A model generated the notes under the pieces. It was not told where the DNA came from. It saw only the letters and a list, made by a program, of their open reading frames with translations, and did no database searches. Below, piece after piece: positions 13,301-25,794 of a DNA stretch of 64,000 bases; the stretch's first letter is position 1; every line of letters starts with the position of its first letter. The DNA comes from Jacaranda mimosifolia. Taxonomy: Eukaryota; Streptophyta; Magnoliopsida; Lamiales; Bignoniaceae. The stretch covers positions 31,705,299 through 31,769,298 of the forward strand of contig CM032128.1 of NCBI GenBank assembly GCA_018894105.1, written 5' to 3'. A program made the translations under genes and the position numbers.

Positions 13301-13610
13301 TTGGTTTCTATTTGCGTCCCGACTGTTCTTCAGGCTTCCAGTCTATTTATGTCAACTAGACATGGGCTTATGTCTTTTAATTTTAGCAACAGATGAATTG
13401 ATGCTAGTTGTTGAACTATTTGCCATTTTTATAAATTCTATGTCTTGATTTTATGGGTTCCTCATATGAACTGAAACAACCTTAATCTCAACGGGTCTTT
13501 CTTTCTTCTCTTGTAGATGTAAGAATGTCAGTATTCTTGGTTACCACTAGCGAAGATAAATTGGGAACTGGATCAGTTCATTTGAATCGCTATAGAGTAT
13601 AGGTGATGAG
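7330..13610 (+). pseudogene. Decayed class 3 lipase (diacylglycerol-lipase-like) gene
   Basis: Exon remnants in order: about 7466-7545 (reads KWKPDIARLAKALEPALQLY), 8338-8397, 8516-8596 (VQDLIYRMELAKG), 8690-8830, 8958-9150, 9266-9337 (DDIIPRQSLASLTRLRNEIV) and 9993-10132 (EREDWKGVVDPVTN). These match the C-terminal half of the plant alpha/beta-hydrolase lipases related to sn-1 diacylglycerol lipase. The gene is broken: near 8777 the frame shifts before the remnant TAEAARCLL; the serine-elbow GHSLGG reads RPSLGG; indels shift the frame again around 9065-9100. No continuous reading exists and the N-terminal membrane part is not recognisable. The fragment near 13515-13610 could be a last exon but I cannot confirm it. 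The large intron contains a transposon (10974-12264). Outer limits are estimates. Confidence 0.8.
10974..12264. mobile_element. 1.3 kb AT-rich terminal-inverted-repeat element
   Basis: The left end GGGCTTGTTTGGTT and right end AACCAAGCAGGCCC are near-perfect inverse copies (12 of 14). The inverted match extends outward through CTA/TAG. TA occurs directly outside both ends. The interior is extremely AT-rich, with no transposase frame, so it is non-autonomous. The superfamily is uncertain: the GTTTGG ends recall plant MITEs, but no 3-bp or 8-bp duplication is clear. It lies in what was an intron of the lipase pseudogene. Confidence 0.7.
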
Positions 13611-16211
13611 TAAGAAGCCTCAGTGTTTCATGAGAACTGTTTGTAATATGAGCTTTTGGGGTTTATCTATCAAAATAATGTCCACTTTTGAGACTAATTA
13701 TTGATGTAATGATATGGATTAGCCACTAATGCCTACCTTAATTATGGTTGATAGGCAATTATTGGCTATACTTGGTGATACCAGCCCTATGGGTTTACAG
13801 GATCCAAGAAAAAGTACATTTTGGCACATTATATTATCCTTAATGCAATATTTCTCACATTGATCCCTTTCCCCTTGCATATGGCACCATTCTTAGCTAG
13901 AAATCAAAATTCTTCCATTGAAAAGGTTGCTTTTCAATCCAGCTAAAGCATGAAATAATGCAGAATTCTATATTGAAAATTGAATCTTTGAGGAGGGATT
14001 GTACTATTGTGTGGAAATAGCTATCAGCCTTATGATATGGTGATAAAATGTTGGGTGACAATGTCAAACAAGTCAAAGATGATATATATTAAGTGATAAT
14101 AATATTCGTTTTGCTATGATCAAGAAGCAAACACATTCCAAAAAATGGGTTGGGCCATCAAAAAGGTGAAAATAGGGATTGGGCATTTGAAGTTCATTAT
14201 TATTATCAAGAAAGAATAGTAGTTTAATGGTATTCAAGCCAGAATCTAGTATAACCAAATGTGGGTTCCCTTCAGATGATTACCAAAAACCAACTGTGGG
14301 TTCCCTTGACATGATTATTTTCTTTAAGAACCATAAGGTTTGGCCATGAGTAGGGTATCCTTAAGATGGAGGAGCAGCAACACTGAATTTGATGGTAATT
14401 ATAAACATTTTGCAGGGCAAGAGGGGGTCCATAGCTTCAATGACTTCCATTAATCTAACAAGAAAATAAAATTTTCCCCTCTTTTGTTAAATGTACATGT
14501 TTAATGATGGTGATCATCGTTGTGTGACCTAATATGACACGAGTGGCAAATGGATGGATTAAGTTGGGTTGAAAATAAGTTTGAGTATGTGAATCATATC
14601 AGAATGGATTCATTGCAAAAGATAATAATATTTCGAATCAAATTGAATCTCGTTTTAGACCTGAACAACCCAATATAATCTACTGCAATTTGATTTAATC
14701 TAATTTAAGACTACTTTGATTGGGTTAAATTTACAAGTCCAAACCCGTATCACCACTAATATAAATATGAAATATATAAATATAAACCATCAAGACTGCT
14801 AAGCAAGTAGGCAGAAAGCATGAGACCACAATAGACATCTTTTTGGCTTGGTGGGACTTTAGTTCCTGAAAATTGCCTATTGATGTTTGCAAGGAAAAGA
14901 ACTGGTTCAATTCAAAACCTACAACCTTCAGCCCTTACGCAAATGATGACAAATTTGAAAAGGGAAAAATATATATCAGCTACATCAATGCGGCTACATG
15001 CCGGTGTCTTTCTAGTCAAACAAGACTTCAAAACAAGTGAACCTATGTGAACATTTCCAAGTAATATATTTCTTTAGTAATCTTTTTATGTTACTCCATC
15101 AATTTTTACATCAAGATATCAATAACTAAATTTTAATTAGTAAATAATAAAATGACAATGCTTATATATACGTGTAAAGCAACGCCCATGATAAAAATCT
15201 CGTACCTCCAGAGTATATGAATTTAACTTTTTTATCTTGAAAAATGTCTCTATAGCATAAATATATTCTTATAATTGATATTTTGATATAATAATAGAAA
15301 TTTTACTAAAAAAATTAGAGTAGCGTGTTGTTGAATCAATCTCTAGGAGTTAATACTTGTCTTATTATTAGATTAGGTTACTTAAAATTCAAATCCCTAC
15401 TAATAATTCAAAGTTCAGTCTCTCTCTCTTGATGAACTAGAACAAAAACAAAAACATCCCTCTCAAACTCTCCTTCATTGCATCTCTTGAAATGACATCC
15501 TCAATATCCCTTTGGTTTTAATACTAAAATTCATAATAATTATATCAACCCTTATATTATGGTTTGGACTTTGAAGATTTGCCTCCTGTTCAAACTACAT
15601 CTTACTTTAAATTAAAACATTATTGGCCAGTATTCGAAAATATTATTAAAAATTTAATTGCACAGTTTTTTTTCATTAATTCTTGAAAATGAAGCTCCCT
15701 AATTTTGTCTCTCAATCATAAAGCAATGGCGTTTTCTTCCCCATTCTTCTTGTCGGATCTTGAATTGATGATCCAAAGTCTAATCCCCATTGTTCACGAG
15801 CGGCGTATTGGGCCCCTTATTACATATTGCACATTGCGTACTTGTACAAGAAATTGCCTGTATTTAAATTATATGGCGAGTATTAATATAATTTTCCATT
15901 TGATTATAAAGTATGAACAAGTGGGTTTTGGTTGGTGTAAGATTTTTGCAATATTCTAGATCAATAATGTGGTACATTGATATAGATTTTATGACATTTG
16001 GTTACTAGCTACCATCTCTTCACTGGTAAAAGAATAAATACGCTCTTAGTATGTTTCTAAAATCATAAAATGTTCTATCATTTGTGCTCTTTCATGTAAG
16101 TTTCGGATGGATCGACTTGACCTGATTCGACCTAACATATGAGTAATTCAGACATTTTGATTTAAGATTGATGATGAAAATCTTTTAAATTGAGATACGC
16201 CAACGATATGT
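13611..16211. other. Intergenic, AT-rich
   Basis: No gene is supported. A segment at about 14537-14758 begins with a GGCAAATGGATGG-like motif and ends with an inverse-type ACCCGTATCACCACTA; it may be an old hAT-type remnant, but ends do not pair well enough to call. A tRNA-B-box-like AAATTCAAATCCC near 15387 could be a very decayed SINE. Confidence 0.4.
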
Positions 16212-16386
16212 TAGTTGCTGAATGACACATAATTGTAAATACTCAAATCTATAAGTTTCCAAATACAATTTATAAGTACCTATCATCTGTTTTTCCTTTA
16301 GTTGCTGAATGACACATAATTGTAAATACTCAAATCTATTAGTTTCCAAATACAATTTATAAGTACCTATCATCTATTTTTCCTTT
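16212..16386. repeat. 87-bp tandem duplication, two copies
   Basis: The unit beginning TAGTTGCTGAATGACACAT occurs twice head to tail with starts at 16212 and 16299. The copies differ at only about two positions, which indicates a recent local duplication. It directly precedes the SINE. Confidence 0.9.
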
Positions 16387-16433
16387 TTCAACCATTGTAC
16401 TGTCTTGAGTATTATAAGAATTTTACTGGAGTT

Positions 16434-16542
16434 TTTATTTATTTATTTATACACACGCACATCAGGAGTCCGTTAGGGCTCGAACTCCTGACCTCCCACA
16501 TTATGTGGGAGACTTATGCCACTGGGCCACAGGCCACTCAGC
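16434..16542 (-). mobile_element. tRNA-derived SINE with 18-bp target-site duplication
   Basis: On the minus strand the element carries a pol III A box (TGGCCCAGTGG) and, about 35 bases later, a B box (GAGTTCGAGCC), then a short unique tail ending in repeated TAAA units. Flanks 16416-16433 and 16543-16560 are identical 18-mers (AAGAATTTTACTGGAGTT), the signature of target-primed reverse transcription. At about 109 bp it is short even for a plant SINE. Perfect target duplications imply a fairly recent insertion. It encodes no protein and depends on a LINE for movement. Confidence 0.9.
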
Positions 16543-16560
16543 AAGAATTTTACTGGAGTT

Positions 16561-19500
16561 GACTTAAACTAGTTTAATTAATTTTCAAAAATAATTTATT
16601 TAGTGGATTTATTAATTATATAATATGGAATATTGATGTTATATATAGAATTAAATTTCACTATGTCCATGTCGGAGACAGTGGACTAACCGTTACACCA
16701 TCAATCGTGCGCAAGTCGCTACTTGTGTGACAAAGAATTTCATTACATAGTTAGAGTTATTGTTGGCCTTTGGACTCCTCCCTTCAATCTTTGAAGTTAG
16801 ATTCTTAAAAATAAATGTACAATTTCATAAGGTTTTAGGATTTTATTGAGAGATATTAACTAATTGTTATCTTTTATTTCGTATTAAAAGTAAAATTTAA
16901 ATGTATTAAATATTTTTTTAATAAAAATAATTACTATAGATTAGATTTGTCCGATATGTATTTTTCAAGTGAAATATATGATAAAATAATAGAAATTATG
17001 AATTAAAGTTAACTGGATAAATCCTTTATTAATTGTTGTCAATCGTCAAAATTACTGCTGTTATTTCCTATACACACTTATATCGGTGTTTTTATTGCAT
17101 AACTATCTCTTTAATTTTAAATTTTGAATTTTTTCATGATAATATCCTTGTTAACCTCGAAAGTTTTAGAAGGGGTTTAGCATAATGACAACATGATTGT
17201 GTTTAATTTAATGAAGGCAATTTTATAACAAGTTTTGGTAAGTTCTCTCTCCCTATTTTTTTGAGTTTTCTTAATTGAGAGAACAAAATATATAGTAGTA
17301 TATATAAAATAAAAAATAAAACCAACCAAACCCTGTATATATTGCAATCATCCACACACGTGCGCCGGTCCCACGTGCAAACGCCATTGTCTGCTTGACC
17401 AGTCCCCTCAATGGCCATATGTCGGCATCACTTTCCAACACCAATCTTTCTCAATTCTCATTTCAACCAAACATGGCCTCTCAATGTAATTAATTATTAT
17501 ATTATGTAAAAATTAATCCATAAATTTTATTTATTTATTATATTTGTCGAGTTGGGCCAGATTCTATAAATTTGGCCATTTTTATGTGCAACAGTTGGCT
17601 TGTCCAATATCCAATAATATTTTAACTACTTTTTTTTTAAAATATATAAATAAAAGAATAAAATTAATTTATTTAAATTAAACTTTATTTTGTTTTTGGT
17701 TTCCTTAAAGTTAAGCTGGTTGTCACGTTTGCCCCCCACTCATATCTGACACCCTTGTTGTAAATATGCATACAGACAAGAATTATTTTATGGTAGCAAA
17801 AATTGGTGCAATAAGTATATATTTTTTAAATTTTCAATTTATCGTAAATTATTAGGAAAATGTATTTAGATTTTTTTAAAAATAAAAAAAAAGCATAAAA
17901 ATACAATTGAAAAAAAAAAATTCGTTGTGCTGGGTTCTTGTAAAGACTTAAAAATGATTTTTTTTTTTTTAATTGATGGCAATTATTTCATGTGAAAAAA
18001 AAAAAGAGGGAAAAAGGACAATTTTAATTGTCAGCCACTCAAGAAGACCCTTATTTCGTCGTCTTGTCAGAAAATTACAAATGGGCGCTGCCATGGCTGG
18101 TGCTGACGTGGAACCAAGCCAAGTGGGGTTATATTATGGTACAATACATTATTCATGCACCCGTGCAGCGTGTTGGTGCTAAAATCTTTCTTCCATTCCC
18201 CATTTGGCACGTGCACAATAATAATCATTAAAACTATCAAAAATTAGTTAAATATAAAAATATGATGCAATGAACCTATATGAACAAGATAAATGTTTAA
18301 ATAGTTGAACCGACACAATTTTTTATTTATAGGTGAGAAATTTTAAGTAAGATTTCATTGCTGTAGATCACATCTCGTGATGATATAAATAAAAAAAATC
18401 ATTTATATTTATAAATGATGATCTTAATATTGCTACATCAAATTTTAATTTATAAAAAATAACAATACAAGTATTTCTCTTATCACACTACAACGCCCTC
18501 AAAGTCTACCATGTGTAACTTTCTTCTTTCCATTCAAGCTTCTAAAATAACATGATGTTGCATAAAATAGGTATTAGGATCATTTTTGTAAGCCCTATGT
18601 TCAGAGGAGAGAAATAGCTTACTTTCTTCAATCATTCATATTAGATTGCGTGAGATCAAACCAGGATGATTATTGATCTAAAATCGTAAACATAATGCCA
18701 TTAAACCCATATCACAACACTTAAATCATGTTGCACTGGGCTAAAACCATTCATGATTACTGATACCAAGACTTCACTCCTTGTTATGATGGACTAGGTG
18801 TTCCTGAGCCATTGGATCGTGTGGGGTAGGTGGTGAAAACCACTCGCTTCCATGTGATATGAGGCTACGAGTGGATCAGGTGTGTTGCATCTAATCAATC
18901 ATTAGACTTACCCTGATAACCCTTATGCAGCTGGTCTCTTGATGGTTTATCTCGATGAACAGATCCAATAAAATATGAATTTCTGTTCTTAGAATATGCC
19001 TCTATAAAGCCAGTGTTCGAGTTAAAAAGATAATTGTTTAGATCCATTTTTTGGTTGTGGAAGTCGATATTTATATTAATTAGGTTTTTATCGGACTTGA
19101 TCCTATTTTAATTGTGAGCTCATCTTAAGTGGGCTTGATTAGATGAGTTCAGTGGCTCTTTTTGTTTAATTAACTTGATTTTTTATTGATTTTTTACTTT
19201 TATATCTTCATAATCTTAATTTAACGCGTCAATGGTCTACTACTTTATACACATTGGGATGGCATGTCATGACAAATGGTACCATATAAAAAAAAAGAAA
19301 GAAAAACAATTACGTATTAACTATAAGCAATTTCTCAGTTATTGATTTAACTCATATTTTACCACTCCGTGTGGTGTGAATGTTGTACCCAATTTTGGTC
19401 CAATATTTAGTAGCAAAACTTGGACTTTTGATTAAAAATTAATCCTCAATTAATTAAAACAGATCAGAATCAGATTCCTCAATGGTCTCAAAAAGTCTAA

Positions 19501-19872
19501 ACAGGAAACACGATTTCACCTACAGTTGATGTTTGCTGGAAAAAAGGACGAATCATTAACTGACACGTAACTGTTACCAATTCTAAATCAAAACACACAT
19601 TCTCAACAAAATCTCAAAATCTCTTACATGAGTTGGAGATGGTACGGAATTAGAACATGCCAGCACTTAATTAATCTCTGAAGATAATTGCTTCAGGTGG
19701 TTTTGGTGGGGTTGGATATGTTAATCTATATAAAGTTTCATTTAGACGAAAAAAGAATAACAACAATTACAATTTTAAAAAAAAAAATCTTCAGAAACTT
19801 GATTTGGTTTAAATTTTGGGAAATAATAAAACCACGCATGTATGATGTATGCATATATGTATAAATGCCGAA

Positions 19873-19907
<35 letters not shown>

Positions 19908-20118
19908 ATATAATGTGGTTAATTTTAAATTGAGTTGATTTGACTTGACATGATCCATAATCCAATGAATGATAACCATTTTGATTGACCAAATTGAAAG
20001 TCCCCAAATTATGGCATGTTAGCTAAGATTGATTTGTCAAATAGCATATGCTTATAAATACTTCAGTGTTGGTCATGAATTGAAAGAATGACATCATCAC
20101 CATATTATCTCTGTGTGA
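16561..20118. other. Intergenic, AT-rich, no supported gene
   Basis: No family-level coding match was found. At about 16664-16735 the minus strand reads GATGGTGTAACGGTTAGTCC, an A-box-like tRNA-related motif, possibly a second degraded SINE head. A hexanucleotide microsatellite of ATGTAT units lies at about 19872-19912. The open frames near 17.2 and 18.0 kb look like chance frames. Confidence 0.45.
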
Positions 20119-20126
20119 AGTCTAGA

Positions 20127-20690
20127 TAGGGTGTTCATTGGATCAATTCGATCCGATGAACCCAACGATCCAAATCAAACCAATTAGTTTGGTTATCAGA
20201 TTTCATATTTTTACTCGATCCGACCTGATTATTTAATTAAAATAAATAATTATTTATTTATTTTTTAAATTATGGCTTTTGTTATTTCTATTTATATTTA
20301 ATGTTTAACTTAGATTTGGATTTGGAATTTTATATTATCAATTATGGGTTGTATTAAAGAATGAGATAATTTATAACAATTATGATTTGTAGTGTTCAGG
20401 TGCAATACTTTGTGCTTTTAAGTTTTGATTAATATTTTAAAAATAATTTGATTGTCTTAAATTCCTATTTAAAGAACTAAAGAAATTGCAACTGATGCTT
20501 TCTTCTTCTTCTTCTTCCTTGAACCCTGATCACCCGAACCAAACCAACCCGATTTAGATCGAATTGGTTTGGTTTGGGTTTAGGAACTAAAAATTATAAA
20601 ACCCGAACCAATCCAAACTAATTAAAAATAATCGGTTTCGAATTCTTTTTCTCCTCAAATTCAAACCAACCTGACCCGTTAACACCCCTA
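20127..20690. mobile_element. Non-autonomous hAT element, 8-bp target duplication
   Basis: Flanks 20119-20126 and 20691-20698 are both AGTCTAGA. The element starts TAGGGTGTTC and ends GTTAACACCCCTA, inverse terminal repeats of the Ac/hAT type. The 3' part has GGTTTGGGTTTAGG and AACCCGAACC-type subterminal repeats common in such elements. It is 564 bp long and has no transposase frame. Confidence 0.88.
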
Positions 20691-20698
20691 AGTCTAGA

Positions 20699-21924
20699 AT
20701 TCATACTTCAATAACCATGTACGTATGCGTGTTTAAATTAAAAAAAAAAAAAACACTTATAAATACTCTAAATTTTTGTAACAATAAAAACACGCATATA
20801 TATATATATATCTATATGTGTGTGTGTGTGTGTGTATTGGTTAGATGGATAATATTATGAACTCTAAGCATTGGTTAGTGGACAGCCATTTGAGTTAATC
20901 AGTGCAAATAATGTATGCACATGATTGAATCAACCTTTAAACTATATATTCTACTTCTGATCCTAATTAGCATTAATTAATCGTGGCCGTACAATCTCAT
21001 TTCAGCAATTGATGAATATATTCCTCTTATCCTTTTTTTTGTCCCTCGGATCTTCATGCTTCTGAAAAGGTGCTGATTTATGTGCAGCTTTAGAAATTTC
21101 AACTGAATATTCTGTCTAAATTGTTGATGATTGGCCATGCTTATCACTACTATATATATTTATCAAGTATGAATTATTGTGAATGTTCAATGTCCCTTCA
21201 TAGGATATTTCTTTTTATTTAATTAAAATTATTTATAAAACCACATAAATTTGTGTGTTCATTTACTATTTTTTTATTTACCATAAACCTTTCTAAGATT
21301 GTCCATAAATTTTCAGATCTATTACTTTAATTCTAGTTTAATTTATTGCAATTTAATCCCTCATTTATCAAAATATTTTCAATTTGTTGGATTCATTTTA
21401 ATAATGTTATTCTTTTTTCAGTTCTCCAATGATGACTATGAAGGGAAAATAAAGACAACTTTTTCTTTGATTGCTATAATGCACAAAAGAATTATTAAAA
21501 ATGAGGGAATAAATTCAAATTAATTTCAAAACAAATGAATAGTCTTGAATTTTGTGACTAACTCCTGATCAAATTGATTTTGTTTACTTGAAAATAATTA
21601 CCATCGCAAAATTAATTGAAGGATGAAACTGAAGAAAATTCAAAATATTAAAATTATTTTACCATTAAAATAAGAATTCGAGAATCACTACAGAAAATGT
21701 GAAAAATAGTAAGTTATGATGCAAAGTTGTGACTAAATTATGTTTTATCAAGTGATAAAAAAATATATTTTGTTATTCAATTTAATGATTTTTACATACT
21801 TAATAGTAATAATAATAGTGTTTATGGCAACTGTATTGACAACTTAGTGACAGTAAAAATTCTATCACGAATTATAGTGGTAACTTTTATTGTTACTATA
21901 TGTGGATCACTAATTGTCAACGAC
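20699..21924. other. Intergenic with an older CACTA-like end
   Basis: No gene is supported. A TA/TG dinucleotide microsatellite lies at about 20795-20836. A motif CACTACAGAAAATG at 21686, followed by AGTGATAA- and TAGTGGTAA-type repeats, looks like the left end of an older CACTA-type element into which the element at 21925 inserted; its right end was not found. Confidence 0.45.
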
Positions 21925-23851
21925 TACTACAAGAAAAATTACATTTAGTGGCATTAAAAAGTGCAACTTAAATAGTATTATAGTGACAATTTTATATTTA
22001 ATGACATTTTTTAAAAGTGTCACTTGTAGCGGTATAGTTAAAGGCAGTATAACTGTCATTAATTTATCTCTATTGTGACATTAATAAAATGCAAGAAAAA
22101 ATGTATTAGATGGCACATTAAAATGTCACAAAAAATACATTACATAACATGCCAAAGTGCCATTAAAGAAAATTTTAAATGGCATGCCAATATGCCACTA
22201 AACATGTATGTAGTGACATATTAAGACGCCACCGAAATTTCTTTAAATGACAAGATAATACGCCACAAAAAGTACAATAAATGAATAATTTTAAATGACA
22301 TGCTAGCATGCCATAAAAAATGCATATGGTAATGTTAAAATGCCACAAAAATTCATTTAGATGACATAATAACATGACATAAAAATTAATTAAATAATAT
22401 GCTAAATTAAATGACAAAAAAGATTCCTTTGAATGACATCTTAATCTACCACCAATAGCAATATTATGAGACCCCAACATGCTCCAATTGCTCTGGAAAG
22501 ATATGAGTTTATCGTCAAGTTACCCACTAAATGTTCATTATAAATATTCAAAAATATTATTATGTTCTTATACTTCAAAAGCATATTTTCTCAATTATTT
22601 AAATATATGCTCAAAATTATTATATTAAATAATACATTTGAAAAAGTTTAAGACGTTAAATTTAGAGATAGAAAATATTCAAAAATATAATTTATAGGTG
22701 AGAAGAAAAAAGGGCAAAAACTTAGTATTTTATACTTTTTGAAAAATATGATTAATTTAGTTGATACATTAAAATTATATTTAAGTAGTTAATTTAATCA
22801 ATGCATTATGATAAGATATAAAATTGTATATTTTACAATTATTAATAACTATATATTCTTTATCTATTTTTGTGTGATATTTATTTCATGTTACACCATA
22901 ACTAAATTATGAGTTATGTTTTTCTCCTATTTTTCAGGGGGAAAAAAAACTAGTATTGCTAGTTAAATGCTTTTAACATATAGTTATGTTAATTAGTAAT
23001 TTCAATAAAATTTTGTTTTTATAACATTTATTAATCAATTACTACTAAGTAACACTATATTGTAAAACGGCATTAAATTAGTGCTACTAAATAATTTACA
23101 GTACCTTTTATAAACGATACCATAAATAAATATAAGTAGCATTTTTTTTTATCAAAATTAGTGGCACTACTTAAAAGCCTTGCAAATATATTTATATTGG
23201 CATTTTCAATCAAATGTCACTATTTTTTTGTTACTCAATGACATTTTCCAACAATTATCACCATATTACTCTTATGTGTCATTATACTATCGAATGTCAC
23301 TAAGTTAGTGCCACTAAATATTTTGTGGTATTTTTTTTAGGTGCCACCATAAATAAATATGAGTGACATGTTTTTAAGAAAAATTAGTGGCACTAGTTAA
23401 ATGCCTTCAAATTATATTTTTGTTGGCATTTTTATCAAATGCCGCTATTTTATATGTCATTTAATAATCAAATGCCACTAAATATTTTATTTTACTTACA
23501 TTTTTTTATGACTATCACTATTTTATTTTTTTATGTCATACACTATAAATGCCACTAAGTTAGTGCTACTAAATACTTTATGACATTTTTCTTCAAACGA
23601 CACTATAACTACATATTAGTGGCATTTTTCTAAAAAAAATTAGTGACACTAGTTAAGTGCCTTTGAAATACATTTATCTTGGCGTTTTTAATTAAATATC
23701 ACTATTTTGTTTGTCATTTAATAATTAAATGCAACCAAATATTAAATTATAGTGGCATTCTTTTATAACTATCAGCATAATACTTTTTTGTGTCATTATA
23801 TTATAAAATGTCATTAAGTTAATACCACTAAATGTGAATTTTTTTGTAGTG
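21925..23851. mobile_element. Non-autonomous CACTA (En/Spm) transposon
   Basis: The left end TACTACAAGAAAAATTACAT and the inverse of the right end, CACTACAAAAAAATTCACAT, match over almost 29 bases, including a shared ATTTAGTGG. GAC stands directly outside both ends (21922-21924 and 23852-23854), the 3-bp target duplication expected for CACTA elements. The left end has T for the usual first C. The 1.9 kb interior has no transposase and consists of many degenerate AGTGGCAT/ATGCCACT motifs. The right half holds at least three tandem units of about 230-260 bp, starting near 23075, 23302, 23556 and 23816. Confidence 0.88.
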
Positions 23852-23854
23852 GAC

Positions 23855-25039
23855 CACAACTTTAAATACCATTTCTTGTCATTATTCGGTCATGTTGTGA
23901 TAAAATAAAAATTACTATCACTTAAAAAATATATTATTAATGAGAAACTCGACTTAATATATATTATCAATTATAAAAAAAAAATTACCCTTATGTACAC
24001 GTGGCTGATAAGAGAGGAGGTGTCTTATCAGTGATTAGGACAAAATGTTTGAACATGCTCCAATGAAAAAACAAAAAACCCTCCAATTAAAAGTGCCTTT
24101 AGGGGAAGCCAAAAAGGGGAGGTGGTAAAAATAGTGGGGGGGATTATTAATTTAAAAAATTCTAAGTCTGTATAAGAAAGTATGAACAGGGATTAAATAG
24201 ATAAGCAATGGGGCTTTAAAAGATTAGTTGAAGACACATCCTACATTATTGCCCCAGAGTTGATTATTTTAAGGATCCCAATTAGTTAACATGCCTTCTT
24301 GTCTGAAAAGTTCATTCTTTTTCTTTCTTGGTTCAAGTGGCCAACAAGTACATATGACCAAGATGCCCATTAATTATCAACCATACATGGAGAGAAAGAG
24401 GGATAATGGGTGCCAGGAGGGCCATATATATATGCCATGCACGAATGAGAACAATCTTAATTGTACGTTCATCTTCCTTATTTATTTAATTTTTTAGTTT
24501 AAACCATTTTTAGATTAATTAGCCTTATCACCCATCTACCATATAGAATATTACTTGAGCAATATCTTGTAGGTAAAGAGGTAGAGTTATATCAACTTTT
24601 AAATTTCCTGTAAAGAAATTATTGGGGTGACAGTTCAATTGATTTAATACATTAATTTTTAATGTATTGTAATAGTTTGCGAATCAGTTACTTCATGTGG
24701 GGAAGAAAATTTTAGTCTATTAGCTAGCACTTTGGTGGCGGTTTCGTCTTTTCAGCAGTGGCTCATGTGGCTATGATGGAACATTTTCAATAGGAAGGAT
24801 CGGGGGAATTATGGGTTGGAGATGTTCAAGTTGGGTTGATCAAAAATGGTCTTGAACGTATAAATTATGGTTATGGTTATTGGAAATTGACCCAATGAAC
24901 AAATTCTGGTGCTCCGGTCAATTGACAGTTAAAAGAGGAAAAATAAAAGTAAAATAATTTGCTCAATATAAAGTATATCGATAAATGAACCAATAATAAA
25001 ATATTTAAAGAGGGATATCTATTACAAAAAATCAGGATC
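23855..25039. other. Intergenic, no supported gene
   Basis: The sequence is AT-rich with scattered GC-richer stretches near 24100-24130 and 24730-24830. I see no exon, RNA gene or transposon boundary that I can support. Confidence 0.4.
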
Positions 25040-25047
25040 ACTCAAAT

Positions 25048-25667
25048 TAGGGATGGCAATGGGGTGAATTTGGCTCAACCTATATCCTGCCCCGTTAGAT
25101 CTTATCCAGCTCCACACTCCTACCCCGCCCCAAAAAGACCCTGCACCACTCATCCCATCGGGTTGGCGGGTTAAACTTGTCAAACTGAAAAGAATTAAAA
25201 AAAATTAGAATCAATCAATGAAAGCATTGAATTAGAACCAATTAATAGCAATTTAAATTCAAATTTTAGGTATAAAAATGAAAATTTTATGCAAACAAGA
25301 TAAGATTTTATAAGTAAAATAGGAGATAATAGTAGAATTAAAGTAATAACCAGTATAACATCCAAATTTTTATATATTGTGGGTTTATGACAGCAAATTA
25401 AAACAAAAAAAAACTTAAAATTTTAAAGTCTAACAAGCTTCCACCATAAATTATTTTTGATATTATTCTTAATTTAAAAAATATAAAATAAATTATATAT
25501 AATATATGGGGCGTGTTTGGGGTGGTCGTACGAGGCGGGTTAGGTAAATCCCATACTCCACCCCGAATACTCCATATTATGAAAATCATGCCTCACACCT
25601 CGTTAAGCCACCCCAAATCCGTCCCAAGTTCGGGTTTAGGTTTCAACCATCTCCATTGCTATCCCTA
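25048..25667. mobile_element. Ac-like hAT non-autonomous element
   Basis: It starts TAGGGATGGCAATGGGG and ends CTCCATTGCTATCCCTA, inverse ends closely resembling the Ac terminus (TAGGGATG). The flanks are ACTCAAAT (25040-25047) and ACTCAAAC (25668-25675), an 8-bp target duplication with one change. It is 620 bp long, with no transposase. The short minus-strand frame inside it is not a gene; its lookalike at 31.0-31.2 kb is simply a second copy of this repeat. Confidence 0.87.
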
Positions 25668-25675
25668 ACTCAAAC

Positions 25676-25760
25676 TATTGGATTCATCGATCTGAATAAA
25701 AAAACACGAATTATAAAGTGTTTTTTAAGGTGATATTTTAATTTATTGGAGGCATTATAC

Positions 25761-25794
<34 letters not shown>

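Noticed and set aside
14537..14758. hAT element remnant
   Set aside because: The ends resemble hAT termini, but they do not pair well and the flanking octamers do not agree.
16664..16735. Second SINE beside the clear one
   Set aside because: Only an A-box-like motif is visible; no B box or target duplication.
18028..18231. Plus-strand frame of 67 codons
   Set aside because: Looked protein-like in its first part but matches nothing I know and has no exon partners.
22175..22480. Minus-strand frame of 101 codons with repeated CHL motifs
   Set aside because: The apparent protein repeats are the degenerate ATGCCACT repeats of the CACTA element.
25398..25589. Possible small conserved gene shared with 30987-31223
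   Set aside because: Both are internal parts of the same hAT repeat.
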